The position numbers were made by a program, and so were the translations under genes. A stretch of DNA of 64,000 nt from Micromonospora ureilytica (GTDB lineage: Bacteria; Actinomycetota; Actinomycetes; Mycobacteriales; Micromonosporaceae), in assembly GCF_015751765.1 (NCBI RefSeq), contig NZ_JADOTX010000001.1:2976001-3040000 (forward strand), in the 5' to 3' direction. Each line of letters starts with the position of its first letter. Positions within the stretch are counted from its first letter, which is position 1. Under the pieces are notes generated by a model. It was not told where the DNA came from. It made no database searches and saw nothing but the letters and a program-made list of their open reading frames with translations. Positions 40,494 through 50,116 of this stretch are shown here, one piece after another.

Positions 40494-41173
40494 GCCAGGG
40501 CCTCCGTGTAGGTGGGCGTACGGACGGTGGCCGTCGCGCGCGAGGTGCGCCACCAGGCGGCGAAGCCCCAGACGCAGAGGGCGCCGTAGATCAGGTACAT
40601 GACGGCCGACGGGTAGAACCCGCCGCGCAGCAGCAGCGGCACGCCGACCGCGTCCACAGCGATCCAGAGCAGCCAGAACTCCACCCAGCCGCGGGCCATG
40701 CCGTAGGTGGCCAGCAGGCTGCCGGTGAGGATCCAGGCGTCGGGCAGCGGGCCCCACGAGCCCAGGGCCTTAAGTAGCGGGTACGCCGCGGCGGTGCCGA
40801 TCACGGCGGCCACCAGCAGCAGCAGTCGTTCCCGTCCGGTGGCCCAGCGCGGGACGACCGCCGCCTGCCCGGCGTCGCCGCGACGGTTGCGCTGCCAGCG
40901 CCACCAGCCGTAGACGCTCACCGCGAAGAAGAACACCTGTCGGCCGGCCTGCCCGTACAGGTCGTGCTCCTGCGGGGTGGCGAACACCCCGCCGAGGAAG
41001 ACGGTGAGGAGTAGCGCGTTACCGATCATGCCGACCGGCCACGCCCAGACCAGCCGGCGCAGCCCGAGCAGCGCCGAGACCAGCCCGAACGTGTTGCCGA
41101 CGATCTCGCGGGCCAGCACCGGCGAGCCGGCGACCTGCACCTGGGCGTCCAGCAGCCAGCTGAGCGGGCCCAT
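40490..41173 (-). CDS. ribM: PnuC-family transporter, probable riboflavin importer RibM
   Basis: 227 residues, about seven TM helices of the PnuC/PnuX/RibM type ([56 protein letters not shown]). In the roseoflavin producer Streptomyces davaonensis the rib operon also carries a PnuC-like gene, ribM, between ribE and ribBA that imports flavins. Location inside an FMN-riboswitch operon makes riboflavin rather than nicotinamide riboside the likely substrate. Confidence 0.85.
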
Positions 41174-41817
41174 CAGGCCACCCCGCCCGGTGTCGAGGCC
41201 ACCCCGCGAGCGTCGGCGTCGGTGACCCGGTCGCCGAGCAGCCGCTCGACGTACTTGGCCAACACGTCGACCTCCAGGTTGACCGGGTCGCCGACGCCCT
41301 TCGCGCCGAGCGTGGTCAGCTTCAGCGTGGTCGGGATCAGCCCGACGGCGAACTCGTCCGCGCCGACGGCGGCCACTGTCAACGAGACGCCGTCGATGGT
41401 GATCGAGCCCTTCTCCACCACGTACCGGGACAGGGCGGCGGGCAGTCGGAACCGGACGGTCTCCCACTGCTCGGCCGGCTCCCGGGAGATCAGTTCACCG
41501 ACGCCGTCGACGTGGCCCTGCACCAGGTGCCCGCCGAGGCGACTGCCGAGCGCGGCGGCTCGTTCCAGGTTGACCGGGTCGCCGGGGCGCAGGGCGCCCA
41601 GCGCGGAGCGGCGCAGCGTCTCCCCCATCACGTCGGCGGTGAAGACCCCGTCGGCCACCTCCACGACGGTCAGGCAGACACCGTTGACGGCGATCGAGTC
41701 GCCGTGCCGGGCGTCGGACGTGACGAGCGGGCCGCGTACGCCGAGCAGCGCCGAATCTCCCGCCGTCGGCGCGACCCGGACGATCTCGCCCAATTCCTCA
41801 ATAATGCCGGTGAACAT
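41173..41817 (-). CDS. ribE: riboflavin synthase, alpha type
   Basis: Dismutes two lumazines to riboflavin. 214 residues made of two similar lumazine-binding halves; starts MFTGIIEELGEIVRV, with SIAVNGVCLTVVEV in the first half and SITIDGVSLTVAAVG in the second. Its TGA shares one base with the ribM ATG and its ATG starts 1 bp after the ribD stop. Confidence 0.97.
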   Translation of the reverse strand: MFTGIIEELGEIVRVAPTAGDSALLGVRGPLVTSDARHGDSIAVNGVCLTVVEVADGVFTADVMGETLRRSALGALRPGDPVNLERAAALGSRLGGHLVQGHVDGVGELISREPAEQWETVRFRLPAALSRYVVEKGSITIDGVSLTVAAVGADEFAVGLIPTTLKLTTLGAKGVGDPVNLEVDVLAKYVERLLGDRVTDADARGVASTPGGVA

Positions 41818-41818
41818 C

Positions 41819-42880
41819 TCAGCCCTCCCTTTTGCGGGGCAAAGCGGTGATCCGAAGATCCGGACCGATCTGCGTAACGTCGACGAACTCCAGATCGATG
41901 GCCTCAGCGATGGTGGTCACTCCCGCGTCGACCAGAGCGGTCGGGCCGGCGCCGAGCAACCGCGGCGCGACGTACCCGACGATCTTGTCGACCAGGCCGG
42001 CCCGCAGGAACGCGCCGGCCAGTCGAGGGCCGCCCTCCAGCAGCACCGCGCGGACCCCACGCTGGTGCAGCGCCGCGAGCAGCGCCGACAGGTCGACCCG
42101 GCCGTCCGCGTCAGCGCCGACCTCGTCGGCGGTCGCGATCCACGTCCGCGCGGCGCCGTCGCGGACCAGGGCGTCAGCCGGGGTACGCCCCGAGCTGTCC
42201 ACCACCACCCGCAGCGGCTGCCGGATGGCCAGGCTGCCGTCGCGAAGGTTGCGGGCGGTCAGCCGGGGGTCGTCGGCGAGCACGGTGCCCACCCCGGCGA
42301 CGACCGCGTCGACAGTGCCCCGCAGCGCGTGCACGTCGATCCGGGCCGCCTCCGAGGTGATCCACATGCTGGTGCCGTCCGCCGCGGCGGAGCGGCCGTC
42401 GAGCGTGGCGGCGTACTTCCAGATCACATACGGCCAGCCCCGGCGCATCGAGGTCAGCCAGGCGACGTTGCCGGCCTCGGCCTCCTCGCCGCGTACCCCC
42501 AGATCGACCCGGACCCCGGCGGCGCGCAACGTGGCGGCGCCCCCGGAAGCGACAGGGTTGGGGTCGGGCACGGCGATGACCACCCGGCCCACCCCCGCCT
42601 GGACGAGCGCGGAACTACAGGGGCCGGTGCGGCCGGTGTGATCGCAGGGTTCCAGAGTGACGACAGCGGTGCCGCCCTTGGCCCGCCGCCCGGCCTGTGC
42701 CAGCGCGACGATCTCGGCGTGCGGTCCGCCGGCGTACGCGTGGAAGCCCTCGCCCACGACCTCGCCGTCCTCGTCGAGCAGCACGCACCCGACCACCGGA
42801 TTGGGGCTGGTGGTGCCGAGCCCGCGCGCGGCCAACTCGATCGCACGCCGCATCGCCTCATCAACGGAGACGCTGGCCAT
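41819..42880 (-). CDS. ribD: bifunctional pyrimidine deaminase/reductase
   Basis: 353 residues. N-terminal zinc deaminase (HAEIVALAQAG as the His-Ala-Glu motif, PCDHTGRTGPC as the zinc cysteines) and C-terminal NADPH-dependent reductase (VIWKYAATLDGRSAA, VLLEGGPRLAGAFLRAG). First structural gene under the FMN riboswitch; ATG follows GGGCAGGGCG. Order ribD-E-M-BA-H. Confidence 0.97.
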   Translation of the reverse strand: MASVSVDEAMRRAIELAARGLGTTSPNPVVGCVLLDEDGEVVGEGFHAYAGGPHAEIVALAQAGRRAKGGTAVVTLEPCDHTGRTGPCSSALVQAGVGRVVIAVPDPNPVASGGAATLRAAGVRVDLGVRGEEAEAGNVAWLTSMRRGWPYVIWKYAATLDGRSAAADGTSMWITSEAARIDVHALRGTVDAVVAGVGTVLADDPRLTARNLRDGSLAIRQPLRVVVDSSGRTPADALVRDGAARTWIATADEVGADADGRVDLSALLAALHQRGVRAVLLEGGPRLAGAFLRAGLVDKIVGYVAPRLLGAGPTALVDAGVTTIAEAIDLEFVDVTQIGPDLRITALPRKREG

Positions 42881-43000
42881 CGCCCTGCCCCTGCCCTCTC
42901 ACTCGCCGATCCGCGCGCGGGCGGTCAGGGAGGCGGTGGCCATGGGGCCACGGGCAGGCGGTGGCGGATTCCGGGAACGGCACAGCCGGCCCCGGAGGGT

Positions 43001-43048
43001 CGGGACGGCACGCTGAAGCCAGCGGCCGGCTCGGACCCGTCCGTCCCG
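43001..43048 (-). terminator. expression-platform hairpin candidate
   Basis: Perfect 8-bp arms CGGGACGG and CCGTCCCG (43001-43008 and 43041-43048) with an internal CGCTG/CAGCG stem, directly downstream of the riboswitch P1. It lacks a T-run. It may be a terminator or a fold that competes with the aptamer; the ribD start is still about 120 nt away. Confidence 0.45.
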
Positions 43049-43217
43049 CGCGCTGTCTCCCATCCGGACTTTCTGGGCGCGGACGAACCGCCCCCAACCG
43101 TCGGCCCCGGATTTTCACCAGGTCCACCGGACAGCAGAGCCGTCCGGGTCGCGGGCTGACCACGGTTGGACCGTGGATCACCGCCGGTTCGGAATTTCAC
43201 CGAGTCCCGCCAGCGCG
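43049..43217 (-). promoter_or_regulatory. FMN riboswitch (RFN element)
   Basis: The minus strand contains the conserved RFN blocks in order: GGTGAAATTCCGAACCGGCG, CAGCCCGCGA, GGTGAAAATCCGGGGCCGAC and AGTCCGGATGGGAGA. Closing P1 arms CGCGCTG and CAGCGCG are at 43217-43211 and 43055-43049. It senses FMN and should shut off ribD-E-M-BA-H when flavin is plentiful. Confidence 0.95.
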
Positions 43218-43296
43218 TGGTGGGTACACGGGAAGTCTTACACGCCGATGCGACTCTGCCGCCACCTAGGCGAGCTACTTCACAGCGGTATCACGC

Positions 43297-44253
43297 TCAG
43301 GTGACGCCGCGACGCCGGTCCACCGCCACGTACGAACCCGGTTGACTCTTGGCGACCGTCTTCATCTCCGAGGCCACCGCGATCGCTTCGAGGGGGTCGG
43401 TGAACCGCTTGCCGTCGTCGGAGAGGGACACCCCGATGGAGAGCGTGACCAGGGCCGCGCGCCTGATGTTGCCTCGTCGGTCCTTCAGCTCGACGAAGCC
43501 GCGCTCCCGATCGGTCGGGTCGTAGAGCGTGTCGGCGGCGTTCTCGAAGTCGACGACCGCCCGGGACGTCAGTGGGCGCACCTGGTCCGGGGCGCAGACG
43601 ATGACGAAGTCGTCACCGCCGACGTGGCCGAGGAAGGCCGGCGGCAGGCCCACCGCCACGACCGCCCGGTGCAGGCTGCGGGCCAGCGCGGAGATGAAGT
43701 CGTCGCCGCGCACGAAGCCGTACCGGTCGTTGACGCTCTTGAACCGGTCGATGTCGACGTAGCCGACCGCGTAGTCCACGCCGTTTCGGACCCGGTCGCT
43801 GATCTCCCGACGGATCCGGCTGTTGCCGGGCAGCCCGGTCAGCGGGGAGACCTCCCGGAACTCCTTGTTGCGGCGCAACGTGGACGAGACCCGAGCCACC
43901 AGCTCGGCGGTGTCGAACGGCTTGACCAGGTAGTCGTCCGCACCGGCGCTGAGCCCGTGCACCTTGTCGACGGTCATCCCCTTGGCGGTCAGCATGATCA
44001 CCGGAAGGGCGGAGGTCATCGGGTCCGCGCGCAACCGCCGGGTCAGCTCCAGCCCGTCGATCCGCGGCATCATGAGGTCGACCACCGCCAGGTCCGGCCG
44101 CTGGCGCTCGATGACCTCCAGAGCCTCCTGACCGTCGCTGGCGTGGATCACCTCGAAGCCGTGCAGCCGCAGGTTGAACTCGACGAAACGAGCGATGTCC
44201 TCGTCGTCGTCGACGACGAGAATGATGTCCTTGCGGTCGACCTCGGGCTCCAC
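43297..44253 (-). CDS. response regulator with GGDEF domain (GGDDF variant)
   Basis: 318 residues. Receiver domain (about 10-125: LVVDDDEDIARFVEFNLRLH, phospho-Asp in VVDLMMPRIDG, Lys in LVKPFD) followed by a GGDEF domain (about 145-310: SPLTGLPGNSRIRREI, GYVDIDRFKSVNDRYG). The active-site loop reads GGDDF rather than GGDEF, so diguanylate cyclase activity may be retained or lost. GTG start one base after the rpe stop, implying co-translation with an unrelated metabolic enzyme. PleD-like output, no kinase nearby. Confidence 0.9.
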   Translation of the reverse strand: MEPEVDRKDIILVVDDDEDIARFVEFNLRLHGFEVIHASDGQEALEVIERQRPDLAVVDLMMPRIDGLELTRRLRADPMTSALPVIMLTAKGMTVDKVHGLSAGADDYLVKPFDTAELVARVSSTLRRNKEFREVSPLTGLPGNSRIRREISDRVRNGVDYAVGYVDIDRFKSVNDRYGFVRGDDFISALARSLHRAVVAVGLPPAFLGHVGGDDFVIVCAPDQVRPLTSRAVVDFENAADTLYDPTDRERGFVELKDRRGNIRRAALVTLSIGVSLSDDGKRFTDPLEAIAVASEMKTVAKSQPGSYVAVDRRRGVT

Positions 44254-44254
44254 C

Positions 44255-44935
44255 TCAGGCCCCGGGAGCCGCGCGTTCCGCCAGTGCCCGCAGGTGGCGT
44301 ACCGCCTCCGCCGGATCGGCGGCCCCGTACACGGCGGTGCCGGCCACGAACGCGTCGGCACCCGCGGCGGCTGCCTGCTCGATGGTGTCGGCGGCGATCC
44401 CGCCGTCCACCTCGATGCGCAGCTCCAGGTGCCCGGCCGACACGTGCCGCCGGGCCGTCTGCACCTTCTCCAGCATCTGCGGAATGAACCGCTGCCCACC
44501 GAAGCCGGCCTTGATCGTCATGATCAGCAGGGTGTCGAAGCTGGGCAGCAGGTCCAGGTAGGGCTCGATCGGGGTGTCCCGATCGATGGCCAGGCCCGCC
44601 TTCGCACCGGCCGAGCGCAGATCCTTGGCCAACGCCACCGGGTCGTCCGACGCCTCCGCGTGGAAGGTGACGTTGTACGCCCCCGCGTCGGCGTACCCGG
44701 GCGCCCACCGGCGCGGGTCCTCGATCATCAGGTGCACGTCGAAGGGCATCGCCGTGACAGCGCGCAGGCTCTGCACCACGGGCAGCCCAATGGTCAGGTT
44801 CGGCACGAAGTGGTTGTCCATCACGTCGACGTGCAACCAGTCCGCGGCGTCCTCGACGGCACGGACCTCTTCGGCGAGTCGGGCGAAATCGGCGGCCAGG
44901 ATGCTCGGCGCGACGATCGGCGGCGGTACGGTCAC
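44255..44935 (-). CDS. rpe: ribulose-phosphate 3-epimerase
   Basis: 226-residue TIM barrel interconverting ribulose-5-P and xylulose-5-[19 protein letters not shown] at the start, [18 protein letters not shown] (His and Asp metal ligands), [10 protein letters not shown] and [11 protein letters not shown] are diagnostic. GTG start has no ribosome site; TACACT (44947-44942) stands 6 nt before it, suggesting a leaderless mRNA with a weak -35. Confidence 0.96.
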   Translation of the reverse strand: MTVPPPIVAPSILAADFARLAEEVRAVEDAADWLHVDVMDNHFVPNLTIGLPVVQSLRAVTAMPFDVHLMIEDPRRWAPGYADAGAYNVTFHAEASDDPVALAKDLRSAGAKAGLAIDRDTPIEPYLDLLPSFDTLLIMTIKAGFGGQRFIPQMLEKVQTARRHVSAGHLELRIEVDGGIAADTIEQAAAAGADAFVAGTAVYGAADPAEAVRHLRALAERAAPGA

Positions 44936-45189
44936 GGGGCCAGTGTACGAACGTGGCCACCCGCCACCCGCATCGCGCCACCTTCGGGGACGCGCTGTGA
45001 CCCAGTAGTGACCAGTGGTGCAGAATTGGGCGCTCCGGACCCCCGAATCCGGACGAACAGACATCAGCGACTGGCCGATCGACGGAAACGCGACGACACT
45101 CCAACCGGGACGGTGCCATAGGCTGCACGCCCGCCGGGGTTTCGCCGCGGGGCGCGGTGACCGGCCGCCAGCTCCCGGGAGGGCGGACG

Positions 45190-46083
45190 ATGCGACGGTG
45201 GCTTCCAGCGCTGGTGCTGGCCGGCGTCACCACGATGCTGCTGCTGACCGGCTGCGCGCCGGCGCGGGGCGCGGACGGTGATCTCACCGACGACTGGCCG
45301 ACGCTGCGGGTGCCGAAGCCGTTCACCCCCGCCACCGACACCTGTCTGCCGCGGATCGCCACTGTGGTGCAGGCCAGCACGTACGAGACGGTGGACTGCG
45401 CGCGTAACCACCTGGCCGAGACCATCCACGTCGGCACCTTCGTCGGGCCCGACGCGCTGACCGAGACCCGACCGGAACCCGGGTCGTCGGCGCTGCGCAC
45501 GGCTCGCGCCGAGTGCGACCAGCGAGCCCGACAGGTGCTCGGCGGTGACTGGCACACGGCCCGACTCGCGCTGTCCCTCGCGCTGCCGTCCGCACCCGCG
45601 TGGACCGGCGGCGCCCGCTGGTTCCGCTGCGACCTCAGCGAGACCGGCAGCATCGACAACACCCGCGCGGTGAACCGCACCGGCAGCCTTCGCGGAGCCC
45701 TGATCGGCGACACGCCCCTGACGCACCGCTGCTTCGATCCCAAGCTGATCGGCGACAACCTCAACTACATGGCGCCGGTGCTCTGCACCGAGCCGCACCG
45801 CGCCGAGTTCGTGGGCGTCTACGAGGAGGGGGACCTGAGCTGGGCGGACTTCGCCAAGTCCGCCGAGCAGGCGCACCGGCGCTGCATGGCGCTGATCGCC
45901 GAGTACGCGGCGGTACCCAACAACAGCGAGCTGCCGTACCGGGCCGGGTCCATCTACTACCCACCCTCGCAGCGGGAGTGGGAGGAGGGCGACCGTGGAG
46001 TGCGCTGTTTCCTGTGGAGCGACGACCGCAAACTCACCCGCTCCATGCGCGGCGCCGGCCCGGAGGGACTGCCCGCGATCTGA
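45190..46083 (+). CDS. septum-formation-family lipoprotein, copy 1
   Basis: 297 residues. Lipoprotein signal ([12 protein letters not shown]...LLLTGC) followed by two Septum_form-type repeats: each has a Cys-bearing strand, [15 protein letters not shown] in the first and [13 protein letters not shown] in the second, with [20 protein letters not shown] linker ([15 protein letters not shown]). GGGAGG precedes the ATG. Surface-anchored; the family name comes from a mycobacterial septum-formation report, and the molecular role is unknown. Confidence 0.83.
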   Translation: MRRWLPALVLAGVTTMLLLTGCAPARGADGDLTDDWPTLRVPKPFTPATDTCLPRIATVVQASTYETVDCARNHLAETIHVGTFVGPDALTETRPEPGSSALRTARAECDQRARQVLGGDWHTARLALSLALPSAPAWTGGARWFRCDLSETGSIDNTRAVNRTGSLRGALIGDTPLTHRCFDPKLIGDNLNYMAPVLCTEPHRAEFVGVYEEGDLSWADFAKSAEQAHRRCMALIAEYAAVPNNSELPYRAGSIYYPPSQREWEEGDRGVRCFLWSDDRKLTRSMRGAGPEGLPAI

Positions 46084-46165
46084 GCATCGGTGCCGTATGC
46101 TGCTGCGCCGTGGCGCTATCGACCGGCTGGGTCCGGTCGGGGGCCAGCAGCGGCGGGAGGTCGGG

Positions 46166-47056
46166 ATGCGACGGTGGTTGGCGGCGTTCGCCGGGGGTGG
46201 GGCACTGGCCCTGGCGCTGGCCGGGTGCGGCGCACCCGCCGGACTCGACCGTGACCTCATCGACGACTGGCCGGCGCCCGTCGCGGCGCAGCAGTTCGTC
46301 CCCGCCGCCGACGTCTGCCACCACAGCTCCCAGCAGGTCGGCTTCCTGACCGGCTACAACCCGACGGCGTGCACCGAGTCGCACCGGGTGGAGACCATGC
46401 ACGTCGGCACCCTCACCGGCCCGGGCGCCACGGGCGGCACTCCCCCGCAGCCCGGCTCGGCCGGCATGCGGGCCGCACAGGCCGGGTGCGACACCGCCGT
46501 CAACAAGGCGGTGGGCGCCGACTGGCGTTCCGGGCGGCTCGGCCTGACCGTCGTGCTGCCGTCACCGCAGGCCTGGTCGGGCGGGGCCCGCTGGTACCGC
46601 TGCGACGTCACCGAGATCGCCAGCATCGACGACACCGCCGTCGACCTGCGCACCGGCAGCCTCCGCGGCGCGCTGTCCGGCGCGGCGCCGCTGGCGTACC
46701 GCTGCTTCAACCCGAAGCTGGTCAAGGACGACATCGACGAGATGAAGCCGGTCTCCTGCACCGCCAAGCACCACGCCGAGTTCGTCGGCGTCTGGCAGGC
46801 CCCGGACGTCAGTTACGCCGAGTTCACCCGCAGCATCAAGCAGACCCACCGGGCCTGCCAGACGATGATCGCCAAGTACGCCAAGGTTCCGGACAACTCC
46901 CAGCTCGACTTCCGCGCCGGGACGATCTACTACCAGCCGTACGAGGAGGAGTGGCGCAACGGCAACCGGGGCGTGCAGTGCTTCCTCTGGATCTCCGACC
47001 GGAACCTGACCCGGTCGATGAAGAACGCCGGCACCAAGGGTCTTCCGGTCACCTGA
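46166..47056 (+). CDS. septum-formation-family lipoprotein, copy 2
   Basis: 296 residues, a clear paralogue of the preceding gene: same start MRRWL, lipobox LALAGC, then DRDLIDDWPAPVAAQQFVPA, CTESHRVETMHVGTL, AWSGGARWYRCDVTE, CTAKHHAEFVGVW and a shared ending NLTRSMKNAGTKGLP. GGGAGG before the ATG is also conserved. The pair arose by tandem duplication and has since diverged moderately. Confidence 0.83.
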   Translation: MRRWLAAFAGGGALALALAGCGAPAGLDRDLIDDWPAPVAAQQFVPAADVCHHSSQQVGFLTGYNPTACTESHRVETMHVGTLTGPGATGGTPPQPGSAGMRAAQAGCDTAVNKAVGADWRSGRLGLTVVLPSPQAWSGGARWYRCDVTEIASIDDTAVDLRTGSLRGALSGAAPLAYRCFNPKLVKDDIDEMKPVSCTAKHHAEFVGVWQAPDVSYAEFTRSIKQTHRACQTMIAKYAKVPDNSQLDFRAGTIYYQPYEEEWRNGNRGVQCFLWISDRNLTRSMKNAGTKGLPVT

Positions 47057-47106
47057 GCGCCGCGTCCGGCCAGTCGGGTCACCGACCGGCCGGACGCAGG
47101 GTCGGG

Positions 47107-48543
47107 TCAGCCTCGGCGCAGGACGGCGAGGAACATCGCGTCGGTGCCATGCCGGTGTGGCCAGAGCTGCACGGTCGGCCCGTCGCCGAGACCGGGCATG
47201 CCGGCCGGCAGCAGCGGCCGGGCGTCCACGAAGTCCACCGGAACCCCGCTGCGGCGGGCCGCCTCGGTCACCGTCACGTGCGTCTCGACGGTGTGCGGCG
47301 AGCAGGTGACATAGGCGACCAGGCCACCCGGGCGGACCGCCCGCAACGCCGCGCCGAGCAACTCCCGTTGCAGCCGGGTCAGCGGCGGGAGGTCGGACGG
47401 CTGGCGACGCCAGCGCGACTCCGGCCGACGACGCAGCGACCCCAGCCCGGTACACGGTGCGTCGACCAGCACCCGGTCGAAGTGCTGCTCCGGCAGCTTC
47501 GGGTCGCCGCCGACCTCACGGCCGTCCATGGTCAGCACGGCCACCGGCAGGTCCCGGGTCGCCAGGGAGACCAGCCGGGCGCGGTGCTCGGCCACCTCCA
47601 CCGCTGTCACCCGGGCGCCCCGCTGCGCGGCCAGCGCGCCGAGCAGCCCGGCCTTGCCACCCGGGCCGGCGCACAGGTCCAGCCAACGCCCGTCCGGGCC
47701 GTCCAACGGCGCGTCGGCGAGCGCTGTCGCCACCAACTGGGAGCCCTCGTCCTGGACGTGGGCCCGGCCGTCGACCACCGCCGGGATGTCACCCGGCGCG
47801 CCACCGGGCAGATAGACGGCGTACGGCGAGAAGGCACCGGGCGCACCGCCGACCTGGTCGGCCAGCTCGACCGGGTCGATCAGCCCCGGCCGCGCGCACA
47901 GGTGCACCGGCGGGCGCTCATTGTCCTCGATCAGGAGGCGCTCCGTCTCACCCAGATCGCCGCCGAGCGCCTCGGAGAACGCCCGCACGATCCACTGCGG
48001 GTGGCTGTACGCCAACGCGAGGTGCCCGACCGGGTCGGTCTCCATCGGTGGGGCGAGCTTGGCCACCCAGGCGTCCGCGTCACGGGTGGACACCTCGCGC
48101 AGCACCGCGTTGGCGAAGCCGGTCGCGCCCGGTGCGACCGAACGGACCAGATCCACAGTCGACGAGACCGCGGCGTGCGCCGGCACCCGGGTGTGCAGCA
48201 GCTGGTACGCCCCGATCCGCAGCGCGTCGCGTACCGGCGGGTCGATCCGGGCCACGTCCCGGCCGGCGGCGTCGGTCAGGATCGCGTCCAACGTGCCCAG
48301 GTGGCGCAGGGTGCCGTAGGTCAGCTCGGTGGCGAAGGCCGCGTCCCGACCGAACAGCCCCTCCTCCCGCAGGATGATGGGCAGCACCAGGTTGGCGAAC
48401 GCGTCGTCACGGTGCACCGCCGCCACCGCCTCGTACGCGGCGCGGCGCGGTCGGTCCAGCGGTGGTCGGACCGGGCGACGATCCCCGCCACGGCCCGTCG
48501 ACGGGCCGGAGCGCGTCGGTCGGGTTCCCTCCGGTGCCGTCAC
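47107..48543 (-). CDS. rsmB: 16S rRNA (cytosine-967-C5)-methyltransferase
   Basis: 478 residues. NusB-like N-terminal RNA-binding domain (about 25-170), then a Rossmann SAM domain with [39 protein letters not shown] (motif IV Cys) and [13 protein letters not shown] (motif VI catalytic Cys). Overlaps fmt by 4 bp; def-fmt-rsmB is a classic translation-linked cluster. Confidence 0.95.
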   Translation of the reverse strand: MTAPEGTRPTRSGPSTGRGGDRRPVRPPLDRPRRAAYEAVAAVHRDDAFANLVLPIILREEGLFGRDAAFATELTYGTLRHLGTLDAILTDAAGRDVARIDPPVRDALRIGAYQLLHTRVPAHAAVSSTVDLVRSVAPGATGFANAVLREVSTRDADAWVAKLAPPMETDPVGHLALAYSHPQWIVRAFSEALGGDLGETERLLIEDNERPPVHLCARPGLIDPVELADQVGGAPGAFSPYAVYLPGGAPGDIPAVVDGRAHVQDEGSQLVATALADAPLDGPDGRWLDLCAGPGGKAGLLGALAAQRGARVTAVEVAEHRARLVSLATRDLPVAVLTMDGREVGGDPKLPEQHFDRVLVDAPCTGLGSLRRRPESRWRRQPSDLPPLTRLQRELLGAALRAVRPGGLVAYVTCSPHTVETHVTVTEAARRSGVPVDFVDARPLLPAGMPGLGDGPTVQLWPHRHGTDAMFLAVLRRG

Positions 48544-49466
48544 GCGAAGTCCTCTCCAGTGCCGACCCGGACGCCGCGCGCCCAGTCGGTAGCGTCCATC
48601 GCCCGCTTGCCCGCGGCGCGGACCTCACCGAGACGTACCGGCACTGTCGCCGTGCCGGCCAGCACCCGGGACTTCTCCACCAGCAACTCCCCCGGCTTCA
48701 GCTCGGGGCCGTCGGGCACCGGGACGACCGGGCCGAGCTTCACCCGCTCGTCGCGGAACGTGGTCCAGCCGCCCGGCGCCGGGGTGCAGGCCCGGATCCG
48801 CCGATCGACGGCGAAGGCCGGGTCACTCCAGCGCACCCGCGCGTCGTCCACGCTCAGCTTCGGCGCCAGCGACACCCCGTCGGCGGGCTGCGGCTCGGCG
48901 CGGGCGGTGCCGTCGGCGATCGCGTCGAGCACCGCCACCAGCAGCCCGGCGCCGGAATCGGCGAGCCGACCCAACAGGTCACCGGAGGTGTCGGCGGCGC
49001 GGATCTCGTCGGTCAGTGTGCCGTAGACCGGGCCGGTGTCCAGGCCCTCCTCCAACTGGAAGACGCTGGCCCCGGTCAGTTCGTCACCGTGCAGCACGGC
49101 ATGCTGCACGGGCGCGGCGCCACGCCACGCGGGCAGCAGGGAGAAGTGCAGGTTGATCCAGCCGTGCCGGGGGATCTCCAGGGCCGCCGGTGGCACCAGC
49201 GCGCCGTAGGCGACCACCGGCACGCAGTCCGGCTCCAGCTCGCGCAGCCGATCGAGGAACTCCGGCTCGCGGGGACGGGCCGGCGTGAGCACCTCGACGC
49301 CGTGCTCGTCGGCCCACGCGCCGACCGGGGAGCGGGACAGACCCCGCCCACGCCCGGCGGGCGCGTCGGGCCGGGTGACCACGGCCACCAGCTCGTGGCG
49401 GGAGGCGGCGACGGCGGCCAGTGCGGGAACGGCGACGGCCGGCGTACCGGCGAAGATCACGCGCAT
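48540..49466 (-). CDS. fmt: methionyl-tRNA formyltransferase
   Basis: Formylates initiator Met-tRNA with 10-formyl-THF. 308 residues; [20 protein letters not shown], the formyl-transfer signature [20 protein letters not shown], and a C-terminal OB-fold tRNA domain (about 205-300). ATG chosen at the conserved MRVIFAGTP; the longer open frame is unlike the family. Starts 5 bp after def. Confidence 0.97.
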   Translation of the reverse strand: MRVIFAGTPAVAVPALAAVAASRHELVAVVTRPDAPAGRGRGLSRSPVGAWADEHGVEVLTPARPREPEFLDRLRELEPDCVPVVAYGALVPPAALEIPRHGWINLHFSLLPAWRGAAPVQHAVLHGDELTGASVFQLEEGLDTGPVYGTLTDEIRAADTSGDLLGRLADSGAGLLVAVLDAIADGTARAEPQPADGVSLAPKLSVDDARVRWSDPAFAVDRRIRACTPAPGGWTTFRDERVKLGPVVPVPDGPELKPGELLVEKSRVLAGTATVPVRLGEVRAAGKRAMDATDWARGVRVGTGEDFA

Positions 49467-49471
49467 CCGGG

Positions 49472-50029
49472 TCAGCGCCCCAGACCGAAGGGGTCGCTGA
49501 TGTGCGGGCTGAGCTTTACCGTGGGCGGGGCCGCCGCGTCGTACCACTCGGCCTGGCGGATCACCTTCATGGCTTCCTTGCGTCCCTCCGGGTCCAGTCG
49601 GTCCAGGAAGAGCACCCCGTCGAGGTGGTCGGTCTCGTGCTGCACGCAGCGCGCCATCAGACCGGTGCCGACGATCTGCATCGGGTCGCCGAACGAGCTG
49701 AAGCCCTTGGCGACGACATTCTGCCGACGCTTGGTGTCGAAGTAGAGCCCGGGGATCGACAGGCAGCCCTCCGGGCCGTCCTGCTCCTCCTCGTCGGGGA
49801 ACTCCAACACGGGGTTGATCAGGTGCCCGAGGACGTCGTCGACGTCGAAGGTGAACACCCGCAGGCTCACACCGAGCTGCGGCGCGGCCAGGCCGGCGCC
49901 GTTCTGCTCACGCATCGTGTCGGTGAGGTCGGCGACGAGCCGACGTAGCTCGGCGTCGAAGTTGACCACCGGATCGGCCGGCGTGCGCAGCACCGGATCC
50001 CCAAACAGACGGATGGGCTGGACGGTCAC
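49472..50029 (-). CDS. def: peptide deformylase
   Basis: Removes the formyl group from nascent proteins. 185 residues with motif [11 protein letters not shown], motif [10 protein letters not shown] (metal Cys) and motif [18 protein letters not shown] (HExxH as HETDH). First gene of def-fmt-rsmB. Confidence 0.97.
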   Translation of the reverse strand: MTVQPIRLFGDPVLRTPADPVVNFDAELRRLVADLTDTMREQNGAGLAAPQLGVSLRVFTFDVDDVLGHLINPVLEFPDEEEQDGPEGCLSIPGLYFDTKRRQNVVAKGFSSFGDPMQIVGTGLMARCVQHETDHLDGVLFLDRLDPEGRKEAMKVIRQAEWYDAAAPPTVKLSPHISDPFGLGR

Positions 50030-50116
50030 GCGGGACGGCTCCTTCTTGCGGTGGGACGAGCTATGCGGTGACCAGTCTACGGAGTGCCCGGCTGGACACC
50101 GGCCAGCGCACCTCGG

